DNA from: JAHDHW01 sp965277415
Lineage (GTDB): Bacteria > Bacteroidota > Bacteroidia > Chitinophagales > Saprospiraceae
DNA: 64,000 bases
NCBI GenBank assembly: GCA_965277415.1
Contig: CBDICS010000020.1
Coordinates: forward strand, 62,001-126,000
Direction: 5' to 3'
Shown: one piece after another, positions 57,167-64,000 of the stretch
Position numbering within the stretch: position 1 is the first letter of the stretch
Layout of the letters: each line of letters starts with the position of its first letter
Program-made: the position numbers and the translations under genes
The notes under the pieces: model-generated
The model's input: the letters and a program-made list of their open reading frames with translations, nothing else
Databases searched by the model: none
What the model was told of the DNA's origin: nothing

Positions 57167-57306
57167 TATTTTGCGTAAATGTTAGCAGCTTACTCTAAGA
57201 TCTTTATTTGTTCAAAAACTATAGTTTTGCAGCCAGTACTTTTGCAGACTTATGACAAGGTTAAATTTTTTAATCAAAATAATTATGTTTTATAACCATA
57301 AAAGTG

Positions 57307-57314
57307 TAATTTTG
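57307..57314 (+). promoter_or_regulatory. Possible -7 box upstream of the 119-aa gene
   Basis: TAATTTTG matches TAnnTTTG, 46 bases before the ATG at 57361. A 13-bp direct repeat ATTCATTGAACAA (57316-57328 and 57333-57345) lies between the box and the start codon. Confidence 0.35.
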
Positions 57315-57360
57315 AATTCATTGAACAACTTCATTCATTGAACAAACAAAAAATAAAAAA

Positions 57361-57720
57361 ATGGACGAAAAACAAGTTTTTGCACAAGCACAACAAATGT
57401 TCCTTGCTGATAGAGGGCGTAAAGATGTTATTGATTTTATGATAGCGAATGGGATTGATGAAGAGCGTTCAGAAGTGATGGCTACGGAGGCATTTAAATC
57501 TATTCGTGACCAAAGAAGAGCGATGGTAGAGGAACAAGGAGGTGCAGCATACGGAGATGAAGGCGGAAGTAGTGGTGGTGGGATTGGCAGTGTTATTTTG
57601 GGTTTAGTATTCTTAATCGGAGGAGTGGTTGCGACTATGAGTTCGGATAGTATTTGGTATGGAGCAATAATCGTGGGTGTGATCACTTTATTTAGTGGTA
57701 TCGCTAAGATGGCGAATTGA
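57361..57720 (+). CDS. Small two-helix membrane protein of unknown function
   Basis: The 119-aa protein has a charged helical N-terminus with a repeated ADRGRKDVIDFMIANGI pattern (about 16-60), a Gly/Ser linker (GDEGGSSGGGIG, about 65-75) and two hydrophobic segments, SVILGLVFLIGGVVATM and GAIIVGVITLFSGIA. The soluble part is probably cytoplasmic. No family is recognised. It sits between two copies of the TTGAACAACTTC repeat family. Confidence 0.65.
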   Translation: MDEKQVFAQAQQMFLADRGRKDVIDFMIANGIDEERSEVMATEAFKSIRDQRRAMVEEQGGAAYGDEGGSSGGGIGSVILGLVFLIGGVVATMSSDSIWYGAIIVGVITLFSGIAKMAN

Positions 57721-57763
57721 TATATAATGCTTGATATAAGTAGTAGTGTGCTAATAATTATCT

Positions 57764-57798
57764 TTTTATAGTTTAGGGAGCTATTTTTGAACAACTTC
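57764..57798. repeat. Partial copy of the 55749-55856 element
   Basis: These 35 bases match the reverse complement of 55749-55783 at 33 positions, ending in ATTTTTGAACAACTTC. They lie directly before the YceI-like gene. Confidence 0.7.
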
Positions 57799-57817
57799 TA
57801 AATCAAAATTCAAGAAA

Positions 57818-58414
57818 ATGAAATCAATACTCCTTTCAGTCTGCTTATTTTTAGCCTTTTCAGGAAATGCTCAGATTCGAAAATTACAAGTAGAATCGAA
57901 TCATTCCACAATTGGCTTTAATATATCTATAGCTAATTTCACAAAGGTTACAGGTAAGTTTACAGACTATGAAATTTTAGTAGACTGGAATGATGAAAAA
58001 ATTGTAAATTCTAAAATATCAGCTGTAATTCAGGCAGCTAGTATTAATACAGGTATTCCAGAAAGAGATACGCATCTTCAATCAGCTGATTTCTTCGATG
58101 TAAGTAACTTTCCAACCATCACCTTTACAAGTGATTCAATTAGGCAAAGAGACTTTTCAAATTTTGAAGCTTTTGGAAAATTTACAATGCATGGCATTAC
58201 CAAAGATATTATACTTCCTTTTCAAATTGTGAAAATGGACGGGAATACCATAGGTTTCAAATGCCTAAGGACTATCAAGCGTTTAGACTATGAAGTAGGG
58301 ACTGAATTTAAGCATACTGCTATGCCTGATTTTTTATCGAACGAAATAGAAGTAGAAATTTATTTTTGGACGAAGAAAAAGAAAACAAAAAAGGTAAAAG
58401 AATCTAAGGAATAG
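57818..58414 (+). CDS. YceI-like lipid-binding periplasmic protein
   Basis: The 198-aa protein has a signal peptide (MKSILLSVCLFLAFSGNAQ). The YceI beta-barrel pattern is clear: VESNHSTIGFNISIANFTKVTGKFTDYE, AVIQAASINTGIPERDTHLQSADFFDV, NFPTITFTSDS and GKFTMHGITKDIILPF. Members bind isoprenoids or other amphiphiles in the periplasm and are linked to envelope or stress functions. A Lys-rich tail (TKKKKTKKVKESKE) is extra to the usual domain. It is monocistronic as far as can be seen. Confidence 0.9.
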   Translation: MKSILLSVCLFLAFSGNAQIRKLQVESNHSTIGFNISIANFTKVTGKFTDYEILVDWNDEKIVNSKISAVIQAASINTGIPERDTHLQSADFFDVSNFPTITFTSDSIRQRDFSNFEAFGKFTMHGITKDIILPFQIVKMDGNTIGFKCLRTIKRLDYEVGTEFKHTAMPDFLSNEIEVEIYFWTKKKKTKKVKESKE

Positions 58415-58614
58415 ATTTCTACAGAACTATTTCGAATATACCTGACGCGGAGTACATTGCTTTCCCAAAATTAATCAATGTCAGTATAAATGCCTGAAAA
58501 TTGTTTGTGTCGCATAATGACCTTAATGTTTTAATTTGCCAAGGTTTATACAATTCTTCTTTATCTTGTGTAGGTTTTTATTGAAAATCAATACTTATAA
58601 CAAAACACAGTTTA

Positions 58615-60216
58615 ATGAAAATTATAAAAATACTCGTTGCGCTACTTGTTGTATCGACAACAATGTTTGGACAAGAAATAAACCTTGTACAGGTTGCCTC
58701 CGGTTTTTCACAACCCGTAGATATTAAACATGCAGGAGATGCGAGATTATTTATTGTTGAGCGAACAGGACGAATCAAAATCATTGATGAAGATGGTACC
58801 ACATTGCCAACCCTGTTTTTAGATATTGTGGCTCAGACCAATGATAATCCAAATGAGCGGGGATTATTAGGTTTAGAGTTTCATCCAGATTATGCAAATA
58901 ATGGTTATTTCTATGTCAATTATACCAAGAATAACGGAGATACTCGAATCTCTAGATTTTCTGTAAGTAGTGACCCTAATGTCGCAGATGCAGGAAGTGA
59001 GCTTATTCTTTTGGAAATTGATCAACCATTTTGGAATCATAATGCAGGAGGCTTGGAGTTTGGGCCAGACGGTTATCTTTATATAGGTACAGGTGATGGT
59101 GGCGATGGAGGTGATCCAGGAAATCGTTCTCAAGATCCTCAGAACTTATTAGGAAAAATGCTTAGAATAGATGTGGATAATGGAAGCCCATATGCGATTC
59201 CACCTGACAATCCATTTATTGAAGATGAAAATACGCTAGATGAGATCTGGGCGATTGGTTTAAGAAACCCCTGGCGATTTAGTTTTGATAGTGAAACCGG
59301 AGATTTTTGGATCGGTGATGTTGGTCAAAATGCTTTTGAAGAAATTGATTACGAACCAGCAAACAGTGGCGGTGGATTCAATTATGGCTGGAGATGCTAT
59401 GAAGGAGATGCTTCATTTAATACTAGCGGTTGTGGATCGGCTTCTGATTATAGAGCCCCACTTTTAGACTATAATCATAATGGCTTTACACATTGCTCTG
59501 TAACAGGTGGATTTGTTTATCGGGGTTGTGATAGCCCTGATTTGACGGGACATTATATCTATGCTGATTATTGTTCGGGGAGAATTTGGTCGATTGTTTC
59601 AGATGGCGCCGGAGATTGGACTAATCAGGAAATTGGAAACGTACCGGGTTATGACATTAGTACTTTTGGAGAAGATGTTAATGGCGAGTTGTATGCAGCA
59701 AGATTAACCCAAGGTAGAATTTATAAAATCAACTCTACTAATTCCGTTTCTATAGAAATTGGACAATTGGAAAACACACTTACCGGCCCTATAGGATATG
59801 ATAGCTATCAATGGTACTTAAATGATGTACTCATAGAAGGTGCTACCTCTGAAACTTATGATATAACAGAAGATGGAGATTATACTTTAATCGTTACCAG
59901 TAGTAATGGCTGTACCTACACTTCAGAAATATTTAGTGGAATAGTTGGCTTAGAAGACTTAAAGTCATTCGAAGCTTTTTCTGTTAGTCCAAACCCTTTT
60001 ACTTCAACATTGACATTAGAAATAGAGGTGAATACCTTGACAGAAATCAATATTCAGATATTGGATGTTACAGGAAAAATACTCCATTCTAAATTGATAA
60101 ATATTAATGGAAAAGCAACAGAGATACTCAAATTAGAAAAATTGTCTACAGGAATTTATTTTGTAAATCTGGTTACAGATGAAGGGACAATTACTAAAAA
60201 AGTAGTGAAGGAGTAG
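58615..60216 (+). CDS. Secreted PQQ-dependent sugar dehydrogenase-like protein with T9SS type A tail
   Basis: The 533-aa protein has a signal peptide (MKIIKILVALLVVSTTMFGQ). The six-bladed propeller of soluble aldose dehydrogenases follows: VASGFSQPVDIKHAGDARLFIVER, ERGLLGLEFHPDYANNGYFYVNYT, HNAGGLEFGPDGYLYIGTGDGGDGGDP, IWAIGLRNPWRFSFD, YNHNGFTHCSVTGGFVYRG. An Ig-like stretch (YDSYQWYLNDVLIEG) joins a Por secretion tail (FSVSPNPFTSTLTLEIE to ITKKVVKE), so it is a T9SS cargo. Relatives oxidise aldoses using PQQ; activity here is inferred from the fold. A very strong hairpin follows at 60224. Confidence 0.9.
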   Translation: MKIIKILVALLVVSTTMFGQEINLVQVASGFSQPVDIKHAGDARLFIVERTGRIKIIDEDGTTLPTLFLDIVAQTNDNPNERGLLGLEFHPDYANNGYFYVNYTKNNGDTRISRFSVSSDPNVADAGSELILLEIDQPFWNHNAGGLEFGPDGYLYIGTGDGGDGGDPGNRSQDPQNLLGKMLRIDVDNGSPYAIPPDNPFIEDENTLDEIWAIGLRNPWRFSFDSETGDFWIGDVGQNAFEEIDYEPANSGGGFNYGWRCYEGDASFNTSGCGSASDYRAPLLDYNHNGFTHCSVTGGFVYRGCDSPDLTGHYIYADYCSGRIWSIVSDGAGDWTNQEIGNVPGYDISTFGEDVNGELYAARLTQGRIYKINSTNSVSIEIGQLENTLTGPIGYDSYQWYLNDVLIEGATSETYDITEDGDYTLIVTSSNGCTYTSEIFSGIVGLEDLKSFEAFSVSPNPFTSTLTLEIEVNTLTEINIQILDVTGKILHSKLININGKATEILKLEKLSTGIYFVNLVTDEGTITKKVVKE

Positions 60217-60223
60217 GGGGAGG

Positions 60224-60267
60224 GATAAGGGAATTAATAATTGATCATTATTAATTCCCTTATCTTT
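60224..60267 (+). terminator. 18-bp perfect hairpin after the sugar dehydrogenase
   Basis: Perfect arms at 60224-60241 and 60247-60264 (GATAAGGGAATTAATAAT and complement) with a 5-base loop, then TTTG. The T-run is short. The right arm overlaps a TATCTTTG promoter box (60261-60268). Confidence 0.65.
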
Positions 60268-60268
60268 G
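60241..60268 (+). promoter_or_regulatory. Possible promoter embedded in the terminator hairpin
   Basis: TTG (60241-60243), 17 bases, then TATCTTTG (60261-60268). If real, readthrough folding and new initiation compete at the same bases, and the transcript would lead into the lipoprotein gene at 60606. Confidence 0.35.
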
Positions 60269-60605
60269 TATAATAATTCTTAAAAGTGTGGAGATTGCCA
60301 TCGGAATAGGCTTGATCTTTAGTTTACTTAAAACTAAGAAATAGTTTTCTCCTCGTTCTTGGACGGAGAAATTACTTTTTTGCAGGTTCACACCATATCA
60401 CACAACGTATTGTTATTATATATTTTTTCTTTGCTACTTGAAAGACAAAGGAGATCAGTCCTTTTGAACGGTTGAAAACTATACTGGGAAAAAAACTTAA
60501 AACGAAAATGAGTGAACTCCATTTTCCGATTACTATAACCGAAGAGAGTTAGATGGACTGATGGATACGGTATGAAAACTAATATTATATTTGGTCTAAA
60601 AGGAC
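60269..60605 (+). other. Gene-free leader upstream of the lipoprotein gene
   Basis: About 340 bp. It has a small imperfect hairpin around TCTCCTCGTTCTTGGACGGAGA (near 60348-60370). No ORF supported. Confidence 0.35.
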
Positions 60606-61544
60606 ATGACTATACATGAAATTTACTTGGAAAAGCCCTTTTATACTGACCGAAGTGGTTTGGGACTTACCCAAACCACTTCGCGTCAGGTATATTTAAA
60701 TAGGTTTTACTTTATTATATCTTTATCTATTTGTTTAATTCAGTTACTAGGCTGTAATAAATCTAAGCAGTTTACTTATAATATTGAGCAATATTATAAC
60801 TTAATTGATACAGCAAGGGTGTATCGCTATGAAAAAAACGACTTAGAACGGGCTCAATTTTATTATTTTGAATCAATCAAATACTATGATCCGTTTCTTA
60901 GCGATTTGGAAGAGATTTTTATTTTTTTACTTGAACTGAAAGTAAAAGATTGTAATGCTATAATGTCTGTTGCTGATATATTGGCATACAAAGGTGTTCC
61001 AATAACTTACTTTAAAAAATGTCAAAGTAAATATAATATAGGATGTAATATCATTCCCTTAATAAACGAAACTAAAGTTTATGATTCAGAAATTAGAGAT
61101 AATGTAATTGAATTACGAAATATAGATATTGCGACGAATAGAATGATTCATTCTAATACATTACAGGAAGGAGATAGGACACGAATATTAGATTCCTTAA
61201 AAAATGCTGTTTTGATATTTATTGAACAAAATAATTTGCCCAAAGAAGAAGAATATGGTGTTTTTATGAATGAAGACTCTACAATTAATTATTCTAAAAT
61301 CAGAGCTCCATTCCTTCATTTGTATATGAATAATTTATACGTGTTTAAGGATAGCTTGGATTATTGGCTTGAAAGTGGAAGGATACATAAGAGTGACTTT
61401 AGGAATTTAACTCAATTTATTAGTAGAAAAAATACATTAAATAATGCAATGATTCAAGAGGTAATTAGAAAAGTTAAAAAATCAAAGAATGAGAATCTTA
61501 CAGGAAAGGACTCTATAGCTTTTATTAAATTAAAAGAAAAATGA
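60606..61544 (+). CDS. Probable lipoprotein of unknown function with an unusual N-terminal extension
   Basis: The protein has 312 aa. A lipobox-type signal (FYFIISLSICLIQLLGC, Cys about residue 50) is preceded by about 33 residues not expected in a lipoprotein signal. No ATG, GTG or TTG is available in frame closer to the signal. The extension contains a 14-bp palindrome (60651-60683). The remainder is helical and charged, with many Lys, Asn and Tyr, and no recognised family. Perhaps the palindrome was inserted and moved the start codon, or translation starts at a rare codon. Confidence 0.55.
   Translation: MTIHEIYLEKPFYTDRSGLGLTQTTSRQVYLNRFYFIISLSICLIQLLGCNKSKQFTYNIEQYYNLIDTARVYRYEKNDLERAQFYYFESIKYYDPFLSDLEEIFIFLLELKVKDCNAIMSVADILAYKGVPITYFKKCQSKYNIGCNIIPLINETKVYDSEIRDNVIELRNIDIATNRMIHSNTLQEGDRTRILDSLKNAVLIFIEQNNLPKEEEYGVFMNEDSTINYSKIRAPFLHLYMNNLYVFKDSLDYWLESGRIHKSDFRNLTQFISRKNTLNNAMIQEVIRKVKKSKNENLTGKDSIAFIKLKEK
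60651..60683. repeat. Perfect 14-bp palindrome inside the lipoprotein N-terminus
   Basis: CGAAGTGGTTTGGG (60651-60664) and CCCAAACCACTTCG (60670-60683) around ACTTA. Pairing extends outward with bulges (TACTGAC / GTCAGGTA). It is GC-richer than its surroundings and lies within the first 30 codons. Confidence 0.75.
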
Positions 61545-61636
61545 TTTTAATTTAATCACTTAAATTATTATGATATTCACCTTGATAAAATGTGAACATT
61601 GCTAGAAAGATAGACTTAATAATAATTGTATTTATT

Positions 61637-61669
61637 TGAAGTGCTCAGAGATATGCTCCAAGCACTTCA
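61637..61669. terminator. Hairpin between convergent genes
   Basis: TGAAGTGCT (61637-61645) pairs with AGCACTTCA (61661-61669) and is followed by T-rich sequence on the plus strand and A/T-rich sequence on the other. It probably serves the convergent genes ending at 61544 and 61682. Confidence 0.6.
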
Positions 61670-61681
61670 TTTTAAATTTTC

Positions 61682-63112
61682 TCACAAACTCCAGCTCCCC
61701 CTATATTCACGTTTTACAAACTGATTAGCGATATCAAAGTTTGTTATCTTCATATTTTTACCATCCCAATTGAGTTTAAGTCTGCCAGGATAAGTCCATG
61801 GATCCCAACTAGTAGGTGTTTTACCTGGTTTTAATTCTTTATAATTATAGGAACGGATAGCAAGATTACCCATCAGAACGGTTTCTGTTAGTGGACCGGA
61901 GTAGTCAAAGTTTGATGATGCAGGCGTTCCCCCTTTACAAGCTTCAATCCAACTACCTATATGGCCGTTTTCTATTCTTGGAATCGTTTGCTCTGGTTGT
62001 TTGAAATAGTCCATAGCTTTGTAAGGAAGCAATGAAGGGTTTTTACCATATACACCACAAACAATTTTACCGCGTGTCCCTTCGAATAAAACACCACCAT
62101 CAGAGTCACCCATTTGTTCATTTGCTCCTAATTCATCTGGTCTGCGAGGCATAATACCACCATCATACCATACTAACTCTACAGCCGGCATATCAGCTCG
62201 TGCAGGAAAATCGAAATGGACCTTCGAAGAAGGTGGACAAGAATCGGGAAAGTCTGCCAATACAAAATCTCCCACATAAACTTGGCTGACACTTGCTTCA
62301 ACGGCTGTTGGATAACCGAGGTCTAAAACCTTAAATGCTGTATCAATAATATGACAACCCATATCTCCTAAAGCTCCCGTACCATAGTCCCACCAACCTC
62401 TCCATTTGAAAGGTAGATAAGCGGGATTATAATCTCGCTGTGGAGCAGTCCCTAACCATAGATCCCAATTTAAATCTTTAGGCACAGCATGTTGACCGCC
62501 AGGCGTAGCAACTCCTTGAGGCCAGATCGGTCGATTGGTCCAGCAATGAACTTTAGTTACGTCTCCGATCACACCAGAGTTCAGCCATTCACCAATCTGT
62601 CGAACACCTTCTCCGGAATTTCCCTGATTTCCCATTTGAGTGGCAACCTTATGCTTTTTGGCAGCCTCTGTAAGCATTCTCGCTTCGTAAATATCATGGG
62701 TTAAAGGTTTTTCAACATAGACGTGTTTGCCCATTTGGATAGCAGGCATCGCACATACTGCATGGGTATGATCAGGCGTGGCAATCATTACCGCATCAAT
62801 ATCTTTTTCCTTCGCAAGCATTTCTCTAAAATCCTGATAAGTAGTTGCTTGAGGATAAGCAGCAAATGTTTTACTGGCATATTTGAAATCTACATCACAA
62901 AGTGAAATGATATTTACGCCTTCTACTTTGCTAGCTCCTCTAACAATGCTTGATCCCCGACCACCAACACCAATACCTGCTACATTGATTTGATCACTAG
63001 GGGCGGTATAACCTGGCCCACCTAGCACAGCTCTTGGGACAATCATAATCCCAGATCCGACGACTGCACTGTTTTTGAGAAATTTTCTTCTGGTTAATTT
63101 TTTCTTTGACAT
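61682..63112 (-). CDS. Tat-exported Gfo/Idh/MocA-family oxidoreductase
   Basis: The ATG at 63112 is chosen because it gives a twin-arginine signal (SKKKLTRRKFLKNSAVVGSG); an upstream TTG would only add 13 residues. The protein then has 476 aa. A Rossmann motif follows (INVAGIGVGGRGSSIV), then VMIATPDHTHAV and VYVEKPLTHDIYEA with the EKP motif, and GTGALGDMGCHIIDTAFKVLDLG. This is the large periplasmic subfamily common in Bacteroidota, whose members act on sugars or glycosides; some use tightly bound NAD. Substrate unknown. The gene is convergent with the lipoprotein gene. Confidence 0.92.
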   Translation of the reverse strand: MSKKKLTRRKFLKNSAVVGSGIMIVPRAVLGGPGYTAPSDQINVAGIGVGGRGSSIVRGASKVEGVNIISLCDVDFKYASKTFAAYPQATTYQDFREMLAKEKDIDAVMIATPDHTHAVCAMPAIQMGKHVYVEKPLTHDIYEARMLTEAAKKHKVATQMGNQGNSGEGVRQIGEWLNSGVIGDVTKVHCWTNRPIWPQGVATPGGQHAVPKDLNWDLWLGTAPQRDYNPAYLPFKWRGWWDYGTGALGDMGCHIIDTAFKVLDLGYPTAVEASVSQVYVGDFVLADFPDSCPPSSKVHFDFPARADMPAVELVWYDGGIMPRRPDELGANEQMGDSDGGVLFEGTRGKIVCGVYGKNPSLLPYKAMDYFKQPEQTIPRIENGHIGSWIEACKGGTPASSNFDYSGPLTETVLMGNLAIRSYNYKELKPGKTPTSWDPWTYPGRLKLNWDGKNMKITNFDIANQFVKREYRGSWSL

Positions 63113-63242
63113 AACATTTATTGTTTTATCGTTATAAATTGGCAAAAGCAAGATTTATTGATGCTTTGGACAGGTTCTAAGTTAGACTTCAGCATTTTTT
63201 AGAAGTATTATTATTTGTTTATGTTCTTTTTCCATTGATGAA

Positions 63243-63350
63243 GAGGAACCAAAAATCTAGTTCAAAAAAATGCTATACACGCAGGCAGGCACCCGCTCCC
63301 GCCTTTTTGAACATTCCCAGCCCGCTGACTCTGCTAAACTTTAGCATTTT
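63243..63350. repeat. GC-rich nested inverted repeat in AT-rich spacer
   Basis: GTTCAAAAA (63260-63268) pairs with TTTTTGAAC (63304-63312), and AAAATGCTA (63267-63275) with TAGCATTTT (63342-63350). The two pairings overlap and would compete. The core (CGCAGGCAGGCACCCGCTCC) is far richer in G and C than the surrounding DNA. It looks like an inserted dispersed repeat rather than part of a gene. Confidence 0.5.
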
Positions 63351-63487
63351 CTTTTTTCTTTGGGCAAGCATTTCTTTTAATCTAATTAAGTAGGCAATAC
63401 CTCATATTCTCATTATGTACCTCCTAGAAATGCTAAAATCGAATTAAGTCTACCACCAAAATAGCTACTAAAATAGGATTTTTCAAA

Positions 63488-64000
63488 TTAAATTATACAC
63501 TCCAAAGCTTTAACTAATGCATGGACTTCCTTTATCGTATTATAATGAACTAAGCTTATTCGTACTACACCATCATACTTTTTTAAACCAAGGTCTTTAA
63601 CTAACTTTTTTGCATAGAAATCTCCAAAGCGAATTCCGATTCCAAATGAATTAACTTTTTCAACAATTTCTGAGCTCTTTATTTTTTTATGAATAAAAGA
63701 AATAGTAGAAACTCTAAGTTTTTTACTTGATTTTGTTTCCCCAACTATAATGACATCTGGATTGCTAAAAAGGTAGAACAATAGATAATCTGCCAAGCGA
63801 GCCTCATGATCTGCAATTAATTCGAATGCTTTAGCCAATTTTCGGCGATTACTTTTTTTAACATCTTTAGGAAAATGGTAGTCGTGTAGTTGAGTCAAAT
63901 ATTGGGAAATACCGACAAGGCTATAAGTCAATTCATAATTAAAATTCCCCGGTTGTAATTTATAAGGAATGACATCTTTGCCTATAAAATAATGATTGAG
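63488..64000 (-). CDS. Class V aminotransferase / cysteine-desulfurase-like protein, C-terminal part, cut by the window edge
   Basis: The frame continues to the right edge of the window without a stop, so the TTG at 63931 is internal and the gene starts outside. Visible sequence includes YKLQPGNFNYELTYSLVGISQYL, typical of cysteine-desulfurase-like proteins, and a small C-terminal domain ending in DGVVRISLVHYNTIKEVHALVKALE. The PLP-lysine region is not in the window. The product is expected to be cytoplasmic and PLP-dependent; the reaction cannot be assigned from this part. Confidence 0.8.
   Translation of the reverse strand, partial: LNHYFIGKDVIPYKLQPGNFNYELTYSLVGISQYLTQLHDYHFPKDVKKSNRRKLAKAFELIADHEARLADYLLFYLFSNPDVIIVGETKSSKKLRVSTISFIHKKIKSSEIVEKVNSFGIGIRFGDFYAKKLVKDLGLKKYDGVVRISLVHYNTIKEVHALVKALECII

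Noticed and set aside
63113..63151. Longer start (TTG at 63151) for the Tat-exported oxidoreductase
   Set aside because: The ATG at 63112 places the twin-arginine motif correctly; the extension adds nothing recognisable.

Overview
The window is AT-rich bacterial DNA that looks like a member of the Bacteroidota, most likely a gliding or surface-attached relative of Saprospira or Lewinella. Three things point there: many exported proteins with type IX secretion (T9SS) sorting tails, both the Por-type (type A) and the gliding-associated CHU_C type (type B); a PorP/SprF-family outer-membrane partner; and promoter-like TAnnTTTG boxes with few clear Shine-Dalgarno sequences. No tRNA, rRNA, CRISPR array, phage or transposase gene was seen. 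The placement is inferred from protein families only.

Layout. Positions 1-4.6 kb hold the end of a vanadium haloperoxidase/PAP2 gene, an SLC13 carboxylate transporter, a GDSL lipoprotein and an amino-acid permease. Positions 4.9-29.2 kb hold three tandem giant secreted proteins (2322, 2063 and 3402 aa) built of calcium-binding thrombospondin-type-3 repeats plus different N-terminal modules (glycine-rich, LamG-like, malectin-like, VWA, beta-propeller, GEVED). They share a 98-aa module present in 2, 5 and 8 copies. The second gene has lost its sorting tail to a cluster of frameshifts. Positions 29.5-41 kb hold a GH13 glucosidase, a CHU_C protein with a SprB repeat, a LytS-type sensor kinase and LytTR regulator pair, a BASS-family transporter, a Gfo/Idh/MocA oxidoreductase and a PhoD-like phosphatase lipoprotein.

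Positions 41-55.4 kb hold two more large CHU_C surface proteins, typA, a PorP/SprF protein, an uncharacterised 117-aa protein, and long gene-free stretches. Those stretches carry orphan terminators and promoter-like boxes that suggest untranslated RNAs. Positions 55.9-64 kb hold small membrane and hypothetical proteins, a YceI-like protein, a secreted PQQ-type sugar dehydrogenase with a T9SS tail, a lipoprotein, a Tat-exported Gfo/Idh/MocA protein and a partial cysteine-desulfurase-like gene.

How it works together (inference): the region is dominated by cell-surface display. Seven T9SS cargo genes, one of them broken, and a PorP/SprF partner would build a calcium-dependent adhesive surface. 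The LytS/LytTR pair may act on a direct-repeat site just downstream of it. The intergenic DNA is rich in small inverted-repeat families, a tandem hairpin array and candidate structured RNAs, and these are the least explained parts of the window.
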